A stretch of 64,000 bases of DNA from the NCBI RefSeq assembly GCF_000504245.1, contig NZ_KI632509.1, positions 5,111,502 to 5,175,501 of the forward strand, written 5' to 3'. The notes under the pieces were generated by a model, which did no database searches, had not been told where the DNA came from, and was given only the letters and a program-made list of their open reading frames with translations. Positions 27,069 through 36,447 of the stretch are shown here, in pieces. How positions within the stretch are numbered: position 1 is the stretch's first letter; the number at the start of each line of letters is the position of its first letter. The DNA is from Haloechinothrix halophila YIM 93223 (GTDB lineage: Bacteria > Actinomycetota > Actinomycetes > Mycobacteriales > Pseudonocardiaceae). The position numbers were made by a program, and so were the translations under genes.

Positions 27069-28718
27069 TCACCCCGCGGCAACCGCCGCGCGGGCCTCAG
27101 TCGCATCGGCCGCGGCGAGGGCGGCGTCTGCCAGGCGAGCGCAGTCGGCATCGGTGCGGGCAGCGAGCGCCGCCCGCACCTCGGGGAGCGCCCCCGGCGC
27201 CATGGACAGGCTGGTCACGCCCATCCCGACCAGCACAGGAGCCAGGAGCGGATCACTCGCCGCCTCCCCGCACACACCGACCGGCTTGCCTAGCTCACGT
27301 CCGGCCTGCGCGGTCGTGCGGACCAGCTCCAGCAACGCGGGCTGCCACGGGTCAAGTAAATCGGCCAGCTCCCCCGCCATCCGATCGACGGCGAGGGTGT
27401 ACTGACCCAAGTCGTTGGTGCCGATGCTGGCGAAGTCGCACCCGGCGAGTACCTGCCGCGCCCTGATCGCCGCCGCGGGCACCTCCACCATCGTTCCCGC
27501 AACCGGCAATCCCAGCGCGTGCGCCTGTTCGGCGAATGCGGCGGCCTCCGCAGGGGTGGAGATCATCGGTGCCATCACCCAGACGTCGGCGTCGTGGCGG
27601 TCGCGCGCCTCCGCGATGGCGGCGAGCTGGTCAGCGAGCATGTCGGGAGCGCGACGGGCGAGCCGCCAGCCCCGAACACCCAGCGCGGGGTTGGGTTCCT
27701 CCCCGTGGTCGACGAACGCCAGCGGCTTGTCCGCACCCGCGTCCAGCGTGCGCACGACAACCTTGCGCCCGGCGAACGCCGCGAATACCGCGCCGTAACT
27801 GTCGGCCTGCTCCGCCACGGTTGGTGCGGTCGTCCGGCTCAGGTACAGGAACTCGGTGCGCAGCAGTCCGACGCCTTCACTGTCCACGTCAGCCGCAGTG
27901 GCCAGTTCGGCGGAGGAACCAAGGTTGACGAGCAGCTTCACCGGCGTCCCGTCGGCGGTGCGGCCTGGCCCCGAGCTGGCGGCGACGGCTTGTGCCCGCT
28001 CCTGGTCGGCCAGCACGGCGCGCTTCGCCTCGCCGGGATCGGGATCGACGTCCACAGTGCCCGCGCGGCCGTCCACCAGCACCTCGACGTCGTCGGCCAG
28101 TTCACGCGACGCCGCACAGGCCACGATCGCGGGTATACCGAGCGACTTCGCCAGGATCGCGGTGTGGCTGGTCGGCCCGCCCTGCTCGGTGACGATCGCC
28201 AGCACCTGCTTCGGGTCGAGCGTCGCGGTGTCTGCGGGCGCGAGGTCGGTCGCGAGCAGTACGTACGGATGGCCAGGGTCGGGCAGCCCCGGCATGGGCA
28301 GGCCGAGCAGCTCAGCGATGGTGCGGTGGCACAGGTCGTCCAGGTCGGCGGCGCGCTCGGCGAGGTAACCACCCGCTGCTTCCAACGCCGCGCGGAACAC
28401 GCCGAACCCCTCCGCGACGGCGTGCGGCAGCGACCGGCCACCCGCGAGCGCCTTGCCGACCTGTTTGGCCAGCGCGGGGTCGCGCGGCATCATCGACTGC
28501 GCGAGCAGGACGTCGGCAGCAGGGCCGCTCGCGTTCGCGGCCCTGACGTCCAGGTCGGCCGCGACCGCGTCCAGCGCCTCGCGCGCCCGAGCGGTGGCCG
28601 CGTCCGGGTCCAGCTCTGCCCCCGTGTCGGGCGGCAGCTCGGGAGGGCTGGCCAGCCGGGCCACCGGCCCAGCCGCGATTCCCGAGCTGACTCCGATTCC
28701 GGTCAACCTGCTGCTCAT
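27069..28718 (-). CDS. ptsI: PTS enzyme I
   Basis: A 549-residue PEP-protein phosphotransferase. The N-terminal swivel domain has the phospho-His motif GGPTSHTAILAKSLGIPAIV (His near 190). The C-terminal TIM barrel has LLRTEFLYLSR, the metal/PEP site VRTLDAGADKPL, NPALGVRGWRL, MAPMIST and GTNDLGQYTLAVDR. It moves phosphate from PEP to HPr in the cytoplasm. Last gene of a fru operon, five bases after ptsH, so this strain carries the general PTS proteins within the fructose locus. Confidence 0.95.
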   Translation of the reverse strand: MSSRLTGIGVSSGIAAGPVARLASPPELPPDTGAELDPDAATARAREALDAVAADLDVRAANASGPAADVLLAQSMMPRDPALAKQVGKALAGGRSLPHAVAEGFGVFRAALEAAGGYLAERAADLDDLCHRTIAELLGLPMPGLPDPGHPYVLLATDLAPADTATLDPKQVLAIVTEQGGPTSHTAILAKSLGIPAIVACAASRELADDVEVLVDGRAGTVDVDPDPGEAKRAVLADQERAQAVAASSGPGRTADGTPVKLLVNLGSSAELATAADVDSEGVGLLRTEFLYLSRTTAPTVAEQADSYGAVFAAFAGRKVVVRTLDAGADKPLAFVDHGEEPNPALGVRGWRLARRAPDMLADQLAAIAEARDRHDADVWVMAPMISTPAEAAAFAEQAHALGLPVAGTMVEVPAAAIRARQVLAGCDFASIGTNDLGQYTLAVDRMAGELADLLDPWQPALLELVRTTAQAGRELGKPVGVCGEAASDPLLAPVLVGMGVTSLSMAPGALPEVRAALAARTDADCARLADAALAAADATEARAAVAAG

Positions 28719-28723
28719 CGGCC

Positions 28724-28996
28724 TCAGCCTTGCGCGTCGTGGTCCGTGGCGACCATGGTGGCGAGTTCGTCCAGCGCGATGTCCGCGTTCTCGCCTTCGG
28801 CGCGCAACACGACCTCATCGCCGCCCTTGGCATCCAGACCGATGACGGACAGGATGCTGCGGGCGTCGACGAACTCGCCGCCGTCCTTCCCGATCAACAC
28901 CTCGACGGACTGCTGGGCTGCCGCCTGCACGAACAGCGCCGCTGGCCTGGCGTGCAGGCCGACGGACGACCCCACGACGACTCGACGTTCTGGCAT
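28724..28996 (-). CDS. ptsH: HPr phosphocarrier
   Basis: A 90-residue HPr. The phosphorylatable His is in VGLHARPAALFVQAA (residue 15). The second motif is ARSILSVIGLDAKGGDEV. It carries phosphate from enzyme I to the EIIA domain. The regulatory Ser position is in DARSILSV, but whether HPr kinase acts here is not visible. Encoded between the EIIBC gene and ptsI. Confidence 0.93.
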   Translation of the reverse strand: MPERRVVVGSSVGLHARPAALFVQAAAQQSVEVLIGKDGGEFVDARSILSVIGLDAKGGDEVVLRAEGENADIALDELATMVATDHDAQG

Positions 28997-29020
28997 GATT
29001 GCGCTCCTTTTCGGACGACC

Positions 29021-30550
29021 TCAGGCCGCGACGGCCTGCGGTGCGGTGGTGCTGGACTCGGCCTGCGCGGCCGGCTCACCGGGGCTGCGGCGGACGTACT
29101 TCGCGCCGACGACGACGCCGCAGGTCACGGCGGTGCCGACGAGGATCGCCAGCAGGTAGCCGAACGGATTGCCGATCAGCCCGATCACCCAGATACCGCC
29201 GTGCGGGGCCATCAGGGTCGATCCGACCGCCATCGACGTCGCCCCAGCGGCGGCGCCACCGGCCACAGTGGATGGAATAACGCGCAGCGGGTCAGCCGCG
29301 GCGAACGGGATCGCGCCCTCGGTAATGAACGACAGGCCGAGCAGCCACGCCGCCTCACCAGCCTGACGCTCCGGCTGGGTGAACAGCTTGCGGCGAATCA
29401 CCGTGGCCAGCGCCAGCCCGAGCGGCGGCACCATCCCGGCCGCCATGACGGCGGCCATCACGGTGAGGTTGTCCGAGGCAAGCGCGGCGGTGCCGAACAG
29501 GTAGGCGACCTTGTTGACCGGGCCACCCAGGTCGAAGCCCATCATCGCGCCGAGCAGCGCGCCGAGCAGGATCGCGTTGACGCCAGCCAGGCCGCTGAGC
29601 CAGTCGGTCAGTCCGGACTGAACCGTCGCGATCGGACCGCCCACGACGACAAGCATGGCGAACCCGACAACGAACACCGACAGCAGCGGAATCACCACGA
29701 CCGGCATGATGCCCGCGACACCGCGCGGCACCTTGATCTGCTTGAGGCCAAGCGTGACCGCACCCGCGAGCAGACCCGCGACGAGACCACCGAGGAACCC
29801 CGCGCCGATCGCGACGGCGATCAACCCGCCGACGACGCCGGGCGCGATGCCCATCCGGTCAGCCATGCCGAACGCGATGAACCCGGCAAGGATCGGCACC
29901 AGCATGGAGAACGCCTCAGCGCCGAGCTTGAACAACACGCCCGCGAAGCCCGCCTCTGCGAACAGGTTGGACAGTTCACTCACGCCGGGGTACTCGGTGC
30001 CCTGGAACGTACCGCCGTTGACGATCGCGGCGATCTCCGCTCCACCGAGTACGAAGGACAGCGCGATGAGGATGCCGCCTGCCGCGACGAACGGGATCAT
30101 GTAGGACACGCCGGTCATCAGCCACTGCCGTAGCTGGGAGCCGAAACTCAGCGCGACGTGCTGGGTGCGCGCTGGCGACGTTGCGACGGGGGCGGAACCG
30201 GCGGCCCCGGATGAGGCGGTGCCAGCGCTAACGGCCGTCGCCGCGCTCTCCGCCGAGGCGGCCGCCTCGGTGATCAGCCCAGCCGCGTCATTGATGGCGC
30301 GCTTGACGCTGCCGGTGACGGTGGGCTTGCCCGTGAACCGCTCCTTGTCGCGGACATCGACGTCGGCGGCGAATACCACGGCGTCCGCCTCGGCGATCCG
30401 CGCGGCGGTCAGCGGGGTGGCGCCAGCGGCGCCCTGGGTCTCCACGCTGATCTCGTGGCCCGCGGCGTCGGCTGCCTGCTCCAGCGCCTCGGCGGCCATG
30501 TAGGTGTGGGCGATGCCGGTGGGGCACGACGTGACTGCGACGAGTTTCAT
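29021..30550 (-). CDS. fruA: Fructose-specific PTS EIIBC
   Basis: A 509-residue membrane permease. The EIIB domain carries the phospho-Cys in AVTSCPTGIAHTYMAAEAL (Cys9). After an Ala/Ser-rich linker (residues ~105-130) the EIIC membrane domain follows with about nine to ten segments, including GVSYMIPFVAAGGILIALSF, FDLGGPVNKVAY and GLSFITEGAIPF. It takes up fructose and delivers fructose-1-phosphate. It overlaps the EIIA gene by ATGA. Mannose-type or other sugars cannot be excluded, but the FruK gene beside it makes fructose most likely. Confidence 0.94.
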   Translation of the reverse strand: MKLVAVTSCPTGIAHTYMAAEALEQAADAAGHEISVETQGAAGATPLTAARIAEADAVVFAADVDVRDKERFTGKPTVTGSVKRAINDAAGLITEAAASAESAATAVSAGTASSGAAGSAPVATSPARTQHVALSFGSQLRQWLMTGVSYMIPFVAAGGILIALSFVLGGAEIAAIVNGGTFQGTEYPGVSELSNLFAEAGFAGVLFKLGAEAFSMLVPILAGFIAFGMADRMGIAPGVVGGLIAVAIGAGFLGGLVAGLLAGAVTLGLKQIKVPRGVAGIMPVVVIPLLSVFVVGFAMLVVVGGPIATVQSGLTDWLSGLAGVNAILLGALLGAMMGFDLGGPVNKVAYLFGTAALASDNLTVMAAVMAAGMVPPLGLALATVIRRKLFTQPERQAGEAAWLLGLSFITEGAIPFAAADPLRVIPSTVAGGAAAGATSMAVGSTLMAPHGGIWVIGLIGNPFGYLLAILVGTAVTCGVVVGAKYVRRSPGEPAAQAESSTTAPQAVAA

Positions 30551-30993
30551 CGTCCCAGCACCTCCTTCTCGATGAGGGTGACGACGGCGTCGGCGTCCGG
30601 CGCTGTCCTGAGCGCGTTCTTGAAGCTGTCGTGGACGAGCCTGCGCGCGAGCGAGGCGAGGATCGTCATGTGCTCGTCGCCGTTCGGCGCCGCGATGAGG
30701 AACACCAGATCGGCGGGACCATCGGCGGCGCCGAAGTCGACACCGCCCGCGCAGCGGCCGAAGGCGAGGCTGGGCTCGGTGACGTGGGCGGATCGGGCGT
30801 GCGGGATGCCGATGCCGCCTTCGATTCCGGTCGGCATCTGCTCCTCGCGGGCGCGGACGTCGGTGAGGAAACCCTCGACGTCGGTGACGCGGCCGTGCTT
30901 GGCGAGGCGGGTGGCGAGTGCTGCGGTTGCCTGGTGGCGATCCTCACCGGTGAGGTCAAGGTCAACCAGATCCGCGGTGATCAGGTCAGACAT
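30547..30993 (-). CDS. Fructose-type PTS EIIA
   Basis: A 148-residue separate EIIA of the fructose/mannitol (PTS_EIIA_2) family. The active His is in GIEGGIGIPHARSAHV. FLIAAPNGDEHMTILASLARRL is the conserved core. Phosphate passes from HPr through this protein to EIIB. Encoding EIIA as its own gene rather than fused to EIIBC is a variant layout. Its stop overlaps the EIIBC ATG (ATGA). Confidence 0.93.
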   Translation of the reverse strand: MSDLITADLVDLDLTGEDRHQATAALATRLAKHGRVTDVEGFLTDVRAREEQMPTGIEGGIGIPHARSAHVTEPSLAFGRCAGGVDFGAADGPADLVFLIAAPNGDEHMTILASLARRLVHDSFKNALRTAPDADAVVTLIEKEVLGR

Positions 30994-31006
30994 GTGCTGC
31001 TCCGTG

Positions 31007-31951
31007 TTACTTCGTCAGGACCCGTGCCGGGTCGATGGATCGCTGCACCTCGGCCGTGACTCGGTCGAGGTCGTTCGGGGTGGGCATGCTGCTGCCCGGC
31101 AGGGTGACGGCGGCCGCGCCCCAGGTGACAGCGGCACGCAGGGCGTGGTCGCCGATGCCGCCCGCCGCGAGGTATCCGGCCAGGGTCGCGTCGCCCGCGC
31201 CGACGGTGCTGACGGCTGAGGCGTCGAGGCGTGCGGTGGCGTGCCGCGCGCCAGTCGCGTCCAGCAGGATCGCGCCGTCCGCACCGAGGCTGGCCAGCAC
31301 CGCGCCCGCGCCGCGATCCCGCAGCACCTGCGCGGCCTTGACGGCGTCACCCAGCGTGCGGATCTCGGCGCCAGCACACGCGGCCAGCTCATCGAGGTTC
31401 GGTTTGACCAGGTCAGGACCGGCGGCGAGGCAAGCATCGAGCGCGGCGCCGCTGGTGTCGACGGCGACGCTGGCGCCGAGGGCGTGTGCCCGCTCGGTCA
31501 GCCGCGCGTAGATGTCGACCGGCATTCCCGGCGGCAGCGAGCCGCAGCCGGCCACCCAGTCGGTCTCGCCGATGACCGCCTCGGTCGCGGCGTCGAGCAT
31601 GGCGTCCACTTCGGACGTCGAGAGTCGCGGACCTGGCTCGTTCAGCTTGGTGACGGTACCGTCCGGCTCGGCCAGCGTGAGATTACTGCGGATACCTCCG
31701 GTCACCGGGACCTCCCGCAGCGGCACTCCGGTCTCGCGCAGCAGCGCGAGCAGTTCCAGCCCCGCGAAACCGCCGCTGCACAGCACGGCACGGGTCGGGC
31801 GGCCGTGCGCGACAAGGGCGCGGGAAACGTTGACGCCCTTGCCGCCCGCGTCGACCGACGTCGTCAGCGCCCGCTGTACCTCGCCCCTGCGCAGCTGGTC
31901 GACCTCGACGGTGCGGTCGAGGCTCGGGTTGGCGGTCACGGTGACGATCAC
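31007..31951 (-). CDS. fruK: 1-phosphofructokinase
   Basis: A 314-residue PfkB-family sugar kinase. It has TANPSLDRTV at the N-terminus, VDAGGKGVNVSRALVAHG, and the C-terminal signature STVGAGDATLAGYLA with the catalytic Asp. It turns fructose-1-phosphate, the product of the PTS, into fructose-1,6-bisphosphate. Its start overlaps the fruR stop by four bases, and the EIIA gene follows 13 bases later. Confidence 0.95.
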   Translation of the reverse strand: MIVTVTANPSLDRTVEVDQLRRGEVQRALTTSVDAGGKGVNVSRALVAHGRPTRAVLCSGGFAGLELLALLRETGVPLREVPVTGGIRSNLTLAEPDGTVTKLNEPGPRLSTSEVDAMLDAATEAVIGETDWVAGCGSLPPGMPVDIYARLTERAHALGASVAVDTSGAALDACLAAGPDLVKPNLDELAACAGAEIRTLGDAVKAAQVLRDRGAGAVLASLGADGAILLDATGARHATARLDASAVSTVGAGDATLAGYLAAGGIGDHALRAAVTWGAAAVTLPGSSMPTPNDLDRVTAEVQRSIDPARVLTK

Positions 31952-32709
31952 GCCCGCACCACCCTCGGACCAGCCGCGGACAGTTCCTCGGCGGCGTCGG
32001 CGTCCAACCCGGTGTCGGTGATGAGGACGTCGACGTCGGCGAGCGAGCCGAACCGGGCGAGGCAGTCGTTGCCGACCTTGGTGTGGTCCGCGAGCACCAC
32101 GACGCGTCGGGCGGCAGCCATCATGGCGCGCTTCACGGCGGCCTCCCCGGTATCCGGGGTGGTCAGTCCGCGCTCGACGGACACACCGTTGGCACCGAGG
32201 AACGCGACGTCGACGAAGGTGTCGGCCAGCGCTCGCAGCGCCCAGTCGTCGACGGTGGCCATGGTGCGGCCCCTGATCTTGCCGCCGACCATGAGCACGG
32301 TGGTCATCGCGTGGCCCGCCAGCGTGGTTGCGATGAGCGGGGCATTGGTGACCACGGTCAGTTCCCGGTCACCGGGCAGGATCTCAGCGAGCCGGGCGGT
32401 GGTGGTGCCCGCGTCGATCAGCACGGCACCCTCATCGGGCAGTTCGGCGAGCGCAGCTTTGCCGATGCGCTCCTTCTCGGTGGTCATGACGGCGTCCCGG
32501 GTGGCGACGCCCGGCTCGAAGCCGATCCGCTCCACCGGGATCGCGCCGCCGTGCACCTTGCGCACCACGCCTTGGCGCTCCAGCGCGGTGAGGTCCCGCC
32601 GGATGGTCTCGGTGGTGACGTCGAAGTCAGCGGCCAGCGCCGTGACGTCGACCCGGCCCTGGGACCGGGCGCGTTCAGCGATCCGTTGCTGTCGCTCCTC
32701 CGCGAACAT
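31948..32709 (-). CDS. fruR: DeoR-family regulator of the fru operon
   Basis: A 253-residue DeoR-type repressor. The N-terminal winged helix is FAEERQQRIAERARSQGRVDVTALAADFDVTTETIRRDL. The sugar-phosphate sensing domain contains VLIDAGTTTARLA, FLGANGVS and VVLADHTKVG. It is the first gene of the operon it most likely controls. The presumed inducer is fructose-1-phosphate or the bisphosphate, by analogy with corynebacterial FruR. The operator repeats lie over the operon promoter. Confidence 0.93.
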   Translation of the reverse strand: MFAEERQQRIAERARSQGRVDVTALAADFDVTTETIRRDLTALERQGVVRKVHGGAIPVERIGFEPGVATRDAVMTTEKERIGKAALAELPDEGAVLIDAGTTTARLAEILPGDRELTVVTNAPLIATTLAGHAMTTVLMVGGKIRGRTMATVDDWALRALADTFVDVAFLGANGVSVERGLTTPDTGEAAVKRAMMAAARRVVVLADHTKVGNDCLARFGSLADVDVLITDTGLDADAAEELSAAGPRVVRA

Positions 32710-32712
32710 GTT

Positions 32713-32772
32713 GTTTCACCACCGTTTCGTGTTGGTTTAATTGGTTATACGTGGCAGCGTGTGGCATGTCAA
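32713..32772 (-). promoter_or_regulatory. fru operon promoter and phased operator repeats
   Basis: On the minus strand, TTGACA (32772-32767), a 17-base spacer, and TATAAC (32749-32744) make a near-consensus vegetative promoter. Transcription should start near 32737, about 28 bases before fruR. Downstream of the -10, the plus strand shows GTTT at 32713, 32724 and 32735. These are three direct repeats at exactly 11-base steps (GTTTCACCACC, GTTTCGTGTTG, GTTTAATTGGT), a likely FruR site covering the start region. Confidence 0.85.
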
Positions 32773-32775
32773 GGG

Positions 32776-33201
32776 TCACAATGTGTTGATCTGTGTGGTG
32801 ATCGGCGCCGGAGACAGCGCCCGCGCGTATTCGTCGACGGGCAGGTCGCGGTACTCGACGTTCTTCCCTGCGACACGGCTGACCTCGGCGGCCAGCTCGG
32901 ACAGTGTGAACGCTTGGTCTCCACCCAGCTCGTAGACCTTTCCGGCGTGGCCGTCGCCGGTGAGCACGGCGGCAGCGGCAGCGGCGTAGTCCGCGCGGCT
33001 CGCCGCACTCACTCTGCCGTCGCCCGCGCTGCCGAACACCGCGCCGTACTCGACGTAGGTCGGGAGCTGTTCGGTGTAGTTCTCCAGGTACCAGCCGTTG
33101 CGTAGCAGCGTGACCGGCACCCGCGCGTCGCGCAGGATCTTCTCGGTGTCCTGGTGCTCGGCGGCGAGGCGCATGCCGGAGCGGTCGGCGTTGGCGATGC
33201 T
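32776..33201 (-). pseudogene. NmrA/QorB-like NAD(P)-binding protein, internal fragment
   Basis: The readable part runs from SIANADRSGMRLAAEHQDTEKIL through LLRNGWYLENYTEQLPTYV to VYELGGDQAFTLSELAAEVS and YRDLPVDEYARAL. This matches the middle of quinone-oxidoreductase-like atypical SDRs (~285 residues). The N-terminal Rossmann segment is gone and the C-terminal ~60 residues are replaced by unrelated codons ending at 32776, next to the fru promoter. It is broken at both ends and borders palindromic repeat copy 2. Confidence 0.75.
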
Positions 33202-33262
33202 GGGTCGCCGAACACGCAGAGGAGATCGTGTCCGGCAGCGACTAGAGCTGGGCTCATCGGCC

Positions 33263-33327
33263 ACCCGCGGATCTTGAGGCTTCGTGGCGATCCGTATCGC
33301 CACGAAGCCTCAAGATCACCTGCGGGT
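33263..33327. repeat. Palindromic repeat, copy 2
   Basis: A perfect 22-base inverted repeat (33270-33291 with 33296-33317) around a CCGT loop. The arm starts GATCTTGAGGCTTCGTGGCG. An additional outer pair ACCCGC/GCGGGT (33263-33268, 33322-33327) extends it. Same family as copies at 13902 and 36448. It lies between the NmrA remnant and the acyl-CoA ligase gene. Confidence 0.88.
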
Positions 33328-33469
33328 CACCTCCCCGCCGGGCCATGGCAGCACACGCGGGCCACTCGCCCCCTATTGACAGAGTGACAACAAGCGCCAA
33401 TGATGGGTCCACGACCGGTGACACGCGGTGCCCCTCGCGGTCGCCACAGCCAATCCGGCAGGAGCATCT

Positions 33470-35251
33470 ATGGCGAATACGGAACACACGCTGCCCGGCA
33501 CGCTGGTTGAGGCCTTCCAGCGCACAGCGCGCCACGACCCCGATGCCATCGCCGTGCGCACTCCAGGCGATGGTGTGGCGATTACCTGGCGGGAGTATGC
33601 CGCCCAGGTGCGACACATCGCCGCTGGACTGTCCGGGCTCGGCGTCAACAAGGGCGACACCGTCGCGATCATGCTGACCAACCGCCCGGAGTTCCATCTG
33701 GTCGACACCGGCGCACTCCACGCGGGCGCGACGCCCTTCTCGATCTACAACACGCTCGCACCGGAGCAGATCAACTACGTGCTGACCGACGCCGGTAGCC
33801 GCGTCGTGGTGTGCGAGCAGCAGTTCGTCGAGAAGCTCCGTACAGCGGTACGGGGTACCGCGGTCGAGTACATCGTCTGTGTCGATGACACACCGGAAGG
33901 CACCATCGGGCTCGACGAGTTGCCAGCGGACACGACGTTCGACTTCTCCGCCACCTGGCGTTCGGTTCGCCCGGACGACGTGCTCACCATCATCTACACC
34001 TCGGGAACGACCGGCTCGCCGAAGGGTGTCGAACTGACCCACGCCAACATGATCGCGTCGGTGGACGCGACCCTCGACACATTGCCGATCAACGCGAACG
34101 ACCGAGTGGTGTCCTACCTGCCGGACGCACATGTGGCCAACCGCTGGGGCGCGCACTACACGAGCATGGTCACCGGCATGCAGATCACCACGGTCGCTGA
34201 CCCCAAGCAGATGCTCGGCGCACTGACCGACGTCCGGCCGACGTTCTTCGGGGCAGTGCCGCAGATCTGGTACAAGCTCAAAGCCGCGATCGAAGCGAAT
34301 CTCGCCGCCGAGGAGAACGACACCAAACGGAAGCTGGCGAACTGGGCCTTGCGCGCCGCGCAACGGCAAGCCCGGTTGTCCGCCACGGGCAGGCCGGTCC
34401 CGTTGGCCACGAAGCTGCGGGCACAGCTGGCGGACCGGCTCGTGCTGTCCCGTGTGCGCACGGCACTTGGGCTCGACAAGATTCGCATCGCCGCGTCCGG
34501 TGCGGCACCGATCGCGCCAGAGGCCTTGGAGTTCGTGCTCGCCCTCGGTATCCCCGTCTGCGAGCTCTGGGGCATGTCGGAGACGTCCGGTGCGGCGACC
34601 ATGAACCCAACCGACGGGATCCGGATCGGAACCGTCGGCCCACCGGTCAAGCACATGGACGTGAAGCTGGCCGACGACGGCGAACTACTCGTGCGCGGGC
34701 CTCTGGTGATGAAGGGCTACCGCAACAACCCGGAGAAAACAGCCGAAACCATCGACTCCGATGGCTGGCTGCACACCGGTGACATCGCGACGATCGACAA
34801 CGACGGCTACGTGTCGATTGTGGATCGCAAGAAGGAACTGATCATCAACGCGTCTGGCAAGAACATGTCTCCCGCCAATATCGAAAACGCCGTGAAGGTG
34901 GCGAATCCGCTGATCGGCTCGGTCGCCGCGATCGGCGACAACCGGCCGTACGTGGTCGCGCTGGTCACCCTCGATCCGGACGCGGCCGCCGCATATGCCG
35001 ACGCGCACAGCGTGCCGGACACCACGCCGGCGGCGCTGGCAGCCGATCCGGGCATCAACGCCGCCGTAGCGGCCGCGGTCGAGACCGCCAACAGCACGCT
35101 GGCCAGGGTTGAGCAGATCAAGAAGTTCACCGTTCTGCCCGCGATCTGGGAACCGGGCAGCGAGGAACTCACCCCGACGATGAAGCTCAAGCGCAAGCCG
35201 ATCGAGCAGAAGTACGCGAGCGAGATCGACGCCCTCTACGCCACACGCTGA
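33470..35251 (+). CDS. Long-chain fatty acid-CoA ligase (AMP-forming)
   Basis: A 593-residue acyl-CoA synthetase of the FadD15/bubblegum type. The P-loop is TIIYTSGTTGSPKGVELTH, the A5-like motif is ELWGMSETSGAATMN, GWLHTGDIATIDNDGYV follows, and the C-terminal IVDRKKELIINASGKNMSP motif contains the pivot. The catalytic lysine is expected in LTPTMKLKRKPI. It activates fatty acids to acyl-CoA for degradation or lipid synthesis. The start has an AGGAG site. It is directly followed by an acyl-CoA dehydrogenase in the same operon. Confidence 0.94.
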   Translation: MANTEHTLPGTLVEAFQRTARHDPDAIAVRTPGDGVAITWREYAAQVRHIAAGLSGLGVNKGDTVAIMLTNRPEFHLVDTGALHAGATPFSIYNTLAPEQINYVLTDAGSRVVVCEQQFVEKLRTAVRGTAVEYIVCVDDTPEGTIGLDELPADTTFDFSATWRSVRPDDVLTIIYTSGTTGSPKGVELTHANMIASVDATLDTLPINANDRVVSYLPDAHVANRWGAHYTSMVTGMQITTVADPKQMLGALTDVRPTFFGAVPQIWYKLKAAIEANLAAEENDTKRKLANWALRAAQRQARLSATGRPVPLATKLRAQLADRLVLSRVRTALGLDKIRIAASGAAPIAPEALEFVLALGIPVCELWGMSETSGAATMNPTDGIRIGTVGPPVKHMDVKLADDGELLVRGPLVMKGYRNNPEKTAETIDSDGWLHTGDIATIDNDGYVSIVDRKKELIINASGKNMSPANIENAVKVANPLIGSVAAIGDNRPYVVALVTLDPDAAAAYADAHSVPDTTPAALAADPGINAAVAAAVETANSTLARVEQIKKFTVLPAIWEPGSEELTPTMKLKRKPIEQKYASEIDALYATR

Positions 35252-35275
35252 CGCCAATACTCCAGGGAGGCACCC

Positions 35276-36418
35276 ATGCCCGCCGTGTTCACCGACGAGC
35301 AGCGCGCGTTCGCCGCTGCCATCGACGAGCTGTGCCAGCGCGAGTGCGGCACGCGCGAGCAACGTGATGCGTTGACCGCCAACGGGAAGGAGGCACACAA
35401 CGCCGAGTTCTACGCCACGCTCGCCGAACTGGGCTGGCTCGGCGTCGGGCTGCCGGAGGAGGACGGTGGCTCCGGCGGCGGAATCACGGAGCAATGCCTC
35501 TTCCTCGAGCGGATGGGCTACGGGCTCGCCCCGATGGGCGGGTGGGTCACTACCGTCGTGGTCGCTGGCCCCTACCTCAAGTTCGGTACGGACGACCAGC
35601 GCAAGCGAGCGGTCACGTCGATATCCTCCGGTGGCGTGCACGCGATCTCGATGTCCGAGCCGGAAGCGGGGTCGGATGTCGGCGCGCTGAGCTGCCGCGC
35701 CGAACCCGTCGAGGGCGGGTTTCTCGTCAATGGCCAGAAGACGTGGTGCTCCAACGCCCATATCGCCGACAACATCCTGCTGGTCGCGCGCACCGACACC
35801 ACAGGTGCGAAGCACGAGGGCCTGACCATGTTCGAGGTGCCTGCCGATGCCGACGGACTGACCATTCGGCAGATCGACACGATGGGCAGCAACGAGGTCA
35901 ACGACCTGTACTTCACCGATTGCTTCGTCCCCGCTGACGCCGTGATCGGCCGGGTGAACCAGGCGTGGCCGCAGCTGATGACCGGCCTCAACGGCGAACG
36001 GCTCTATCTGGCCTCCGCGATGCTTGGCAGGGCCAAGCGGGCGTTCGACGACACCGTCGCCTACGTCAAGGAACGGACCCAGTTCGGCAAGCCGGTCGGC
36101 ACCTTCCAGGCGCTGTCCCAGCGCATCGCCGACCTGGCTACCGAACTCGAGTGCGCCGAGCTGCTGGTGTACTCGGTCGCGGCGGCGGTGGACGCCAAGC
36201 CGGAGAAGCTCCTGCCCCGCGAGGCGTCGATGGCCAAGCTGAAGGCGACCGAGACCGCCAAGAAGGTCGCGCTCGAAGGCATGCAGATGATGGGCGGCTA
36301 CGGCTACGCGACCGAGTACGACATGGAAGCGCACCTGCGAGCGACGGTGGTGTCGACCGTCTACGGCGGCACCAGCGAGATCCAACGAGACATCATCGCC
36401 ACGACGTTCGGGCTGTGA
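35276..36418 (+). CDS. Acyl-CoA dehydrogenase
   Basis: A 380-residue flavoprotein. ISMSEPEAGSDVGALSC binds FAD, and KTWCSNAHIADNILLVARTD is the middle beta domain. KERTQFGKPVGTFQALSQRIADLA and the C-terminal MMGGYGYATEYDMEAHLRATVVSTVYGGTSEIQRDIIA are the standard signatures. It makes a 2,3-enoyl-CoA. A GGGAGG site precedes the ATG and it lies 24 bases behind the ligase gene. Palindromic repeat copy 3 lies 30 bases downstream and may end transcription. Confidence 0.95.
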   Translation: MPAVFTDEQRAFAAAIDELCQRECGTREQRDALTANGKEAHNAEFYATLAELGWLGVGLPEEDGGSGGGITEQCLFLERMGYGLAPMGGWVTTVVVAGPYLKFGTDDQRKRAVTSISSGGVHAISMSEPEAGSDVGALSCRAEPVEGGFLVNGQKTWCSNAHIADNILLVARTDTTGAKHEGLTMFEVPADADGLTIRQIDTMGSNEVNDLYFTDCFVPADAVIGRVNQAWPQLMTGLNGERLYLASAMLGRAKRAFDDTVAYVKERTQFGKPVGTFQALSQRIADLATELECAELLVYSVAAAVDAKPEKLLPREASMAKLKATETAKKVALEGMQMMGGYGYATEYDMEAHLRATVVSTVYGGTSEIQRDIIATTFGL

Positions 36419-36447
36419 CGATCGCTCGCTACGACGTCCCGCAGCGA

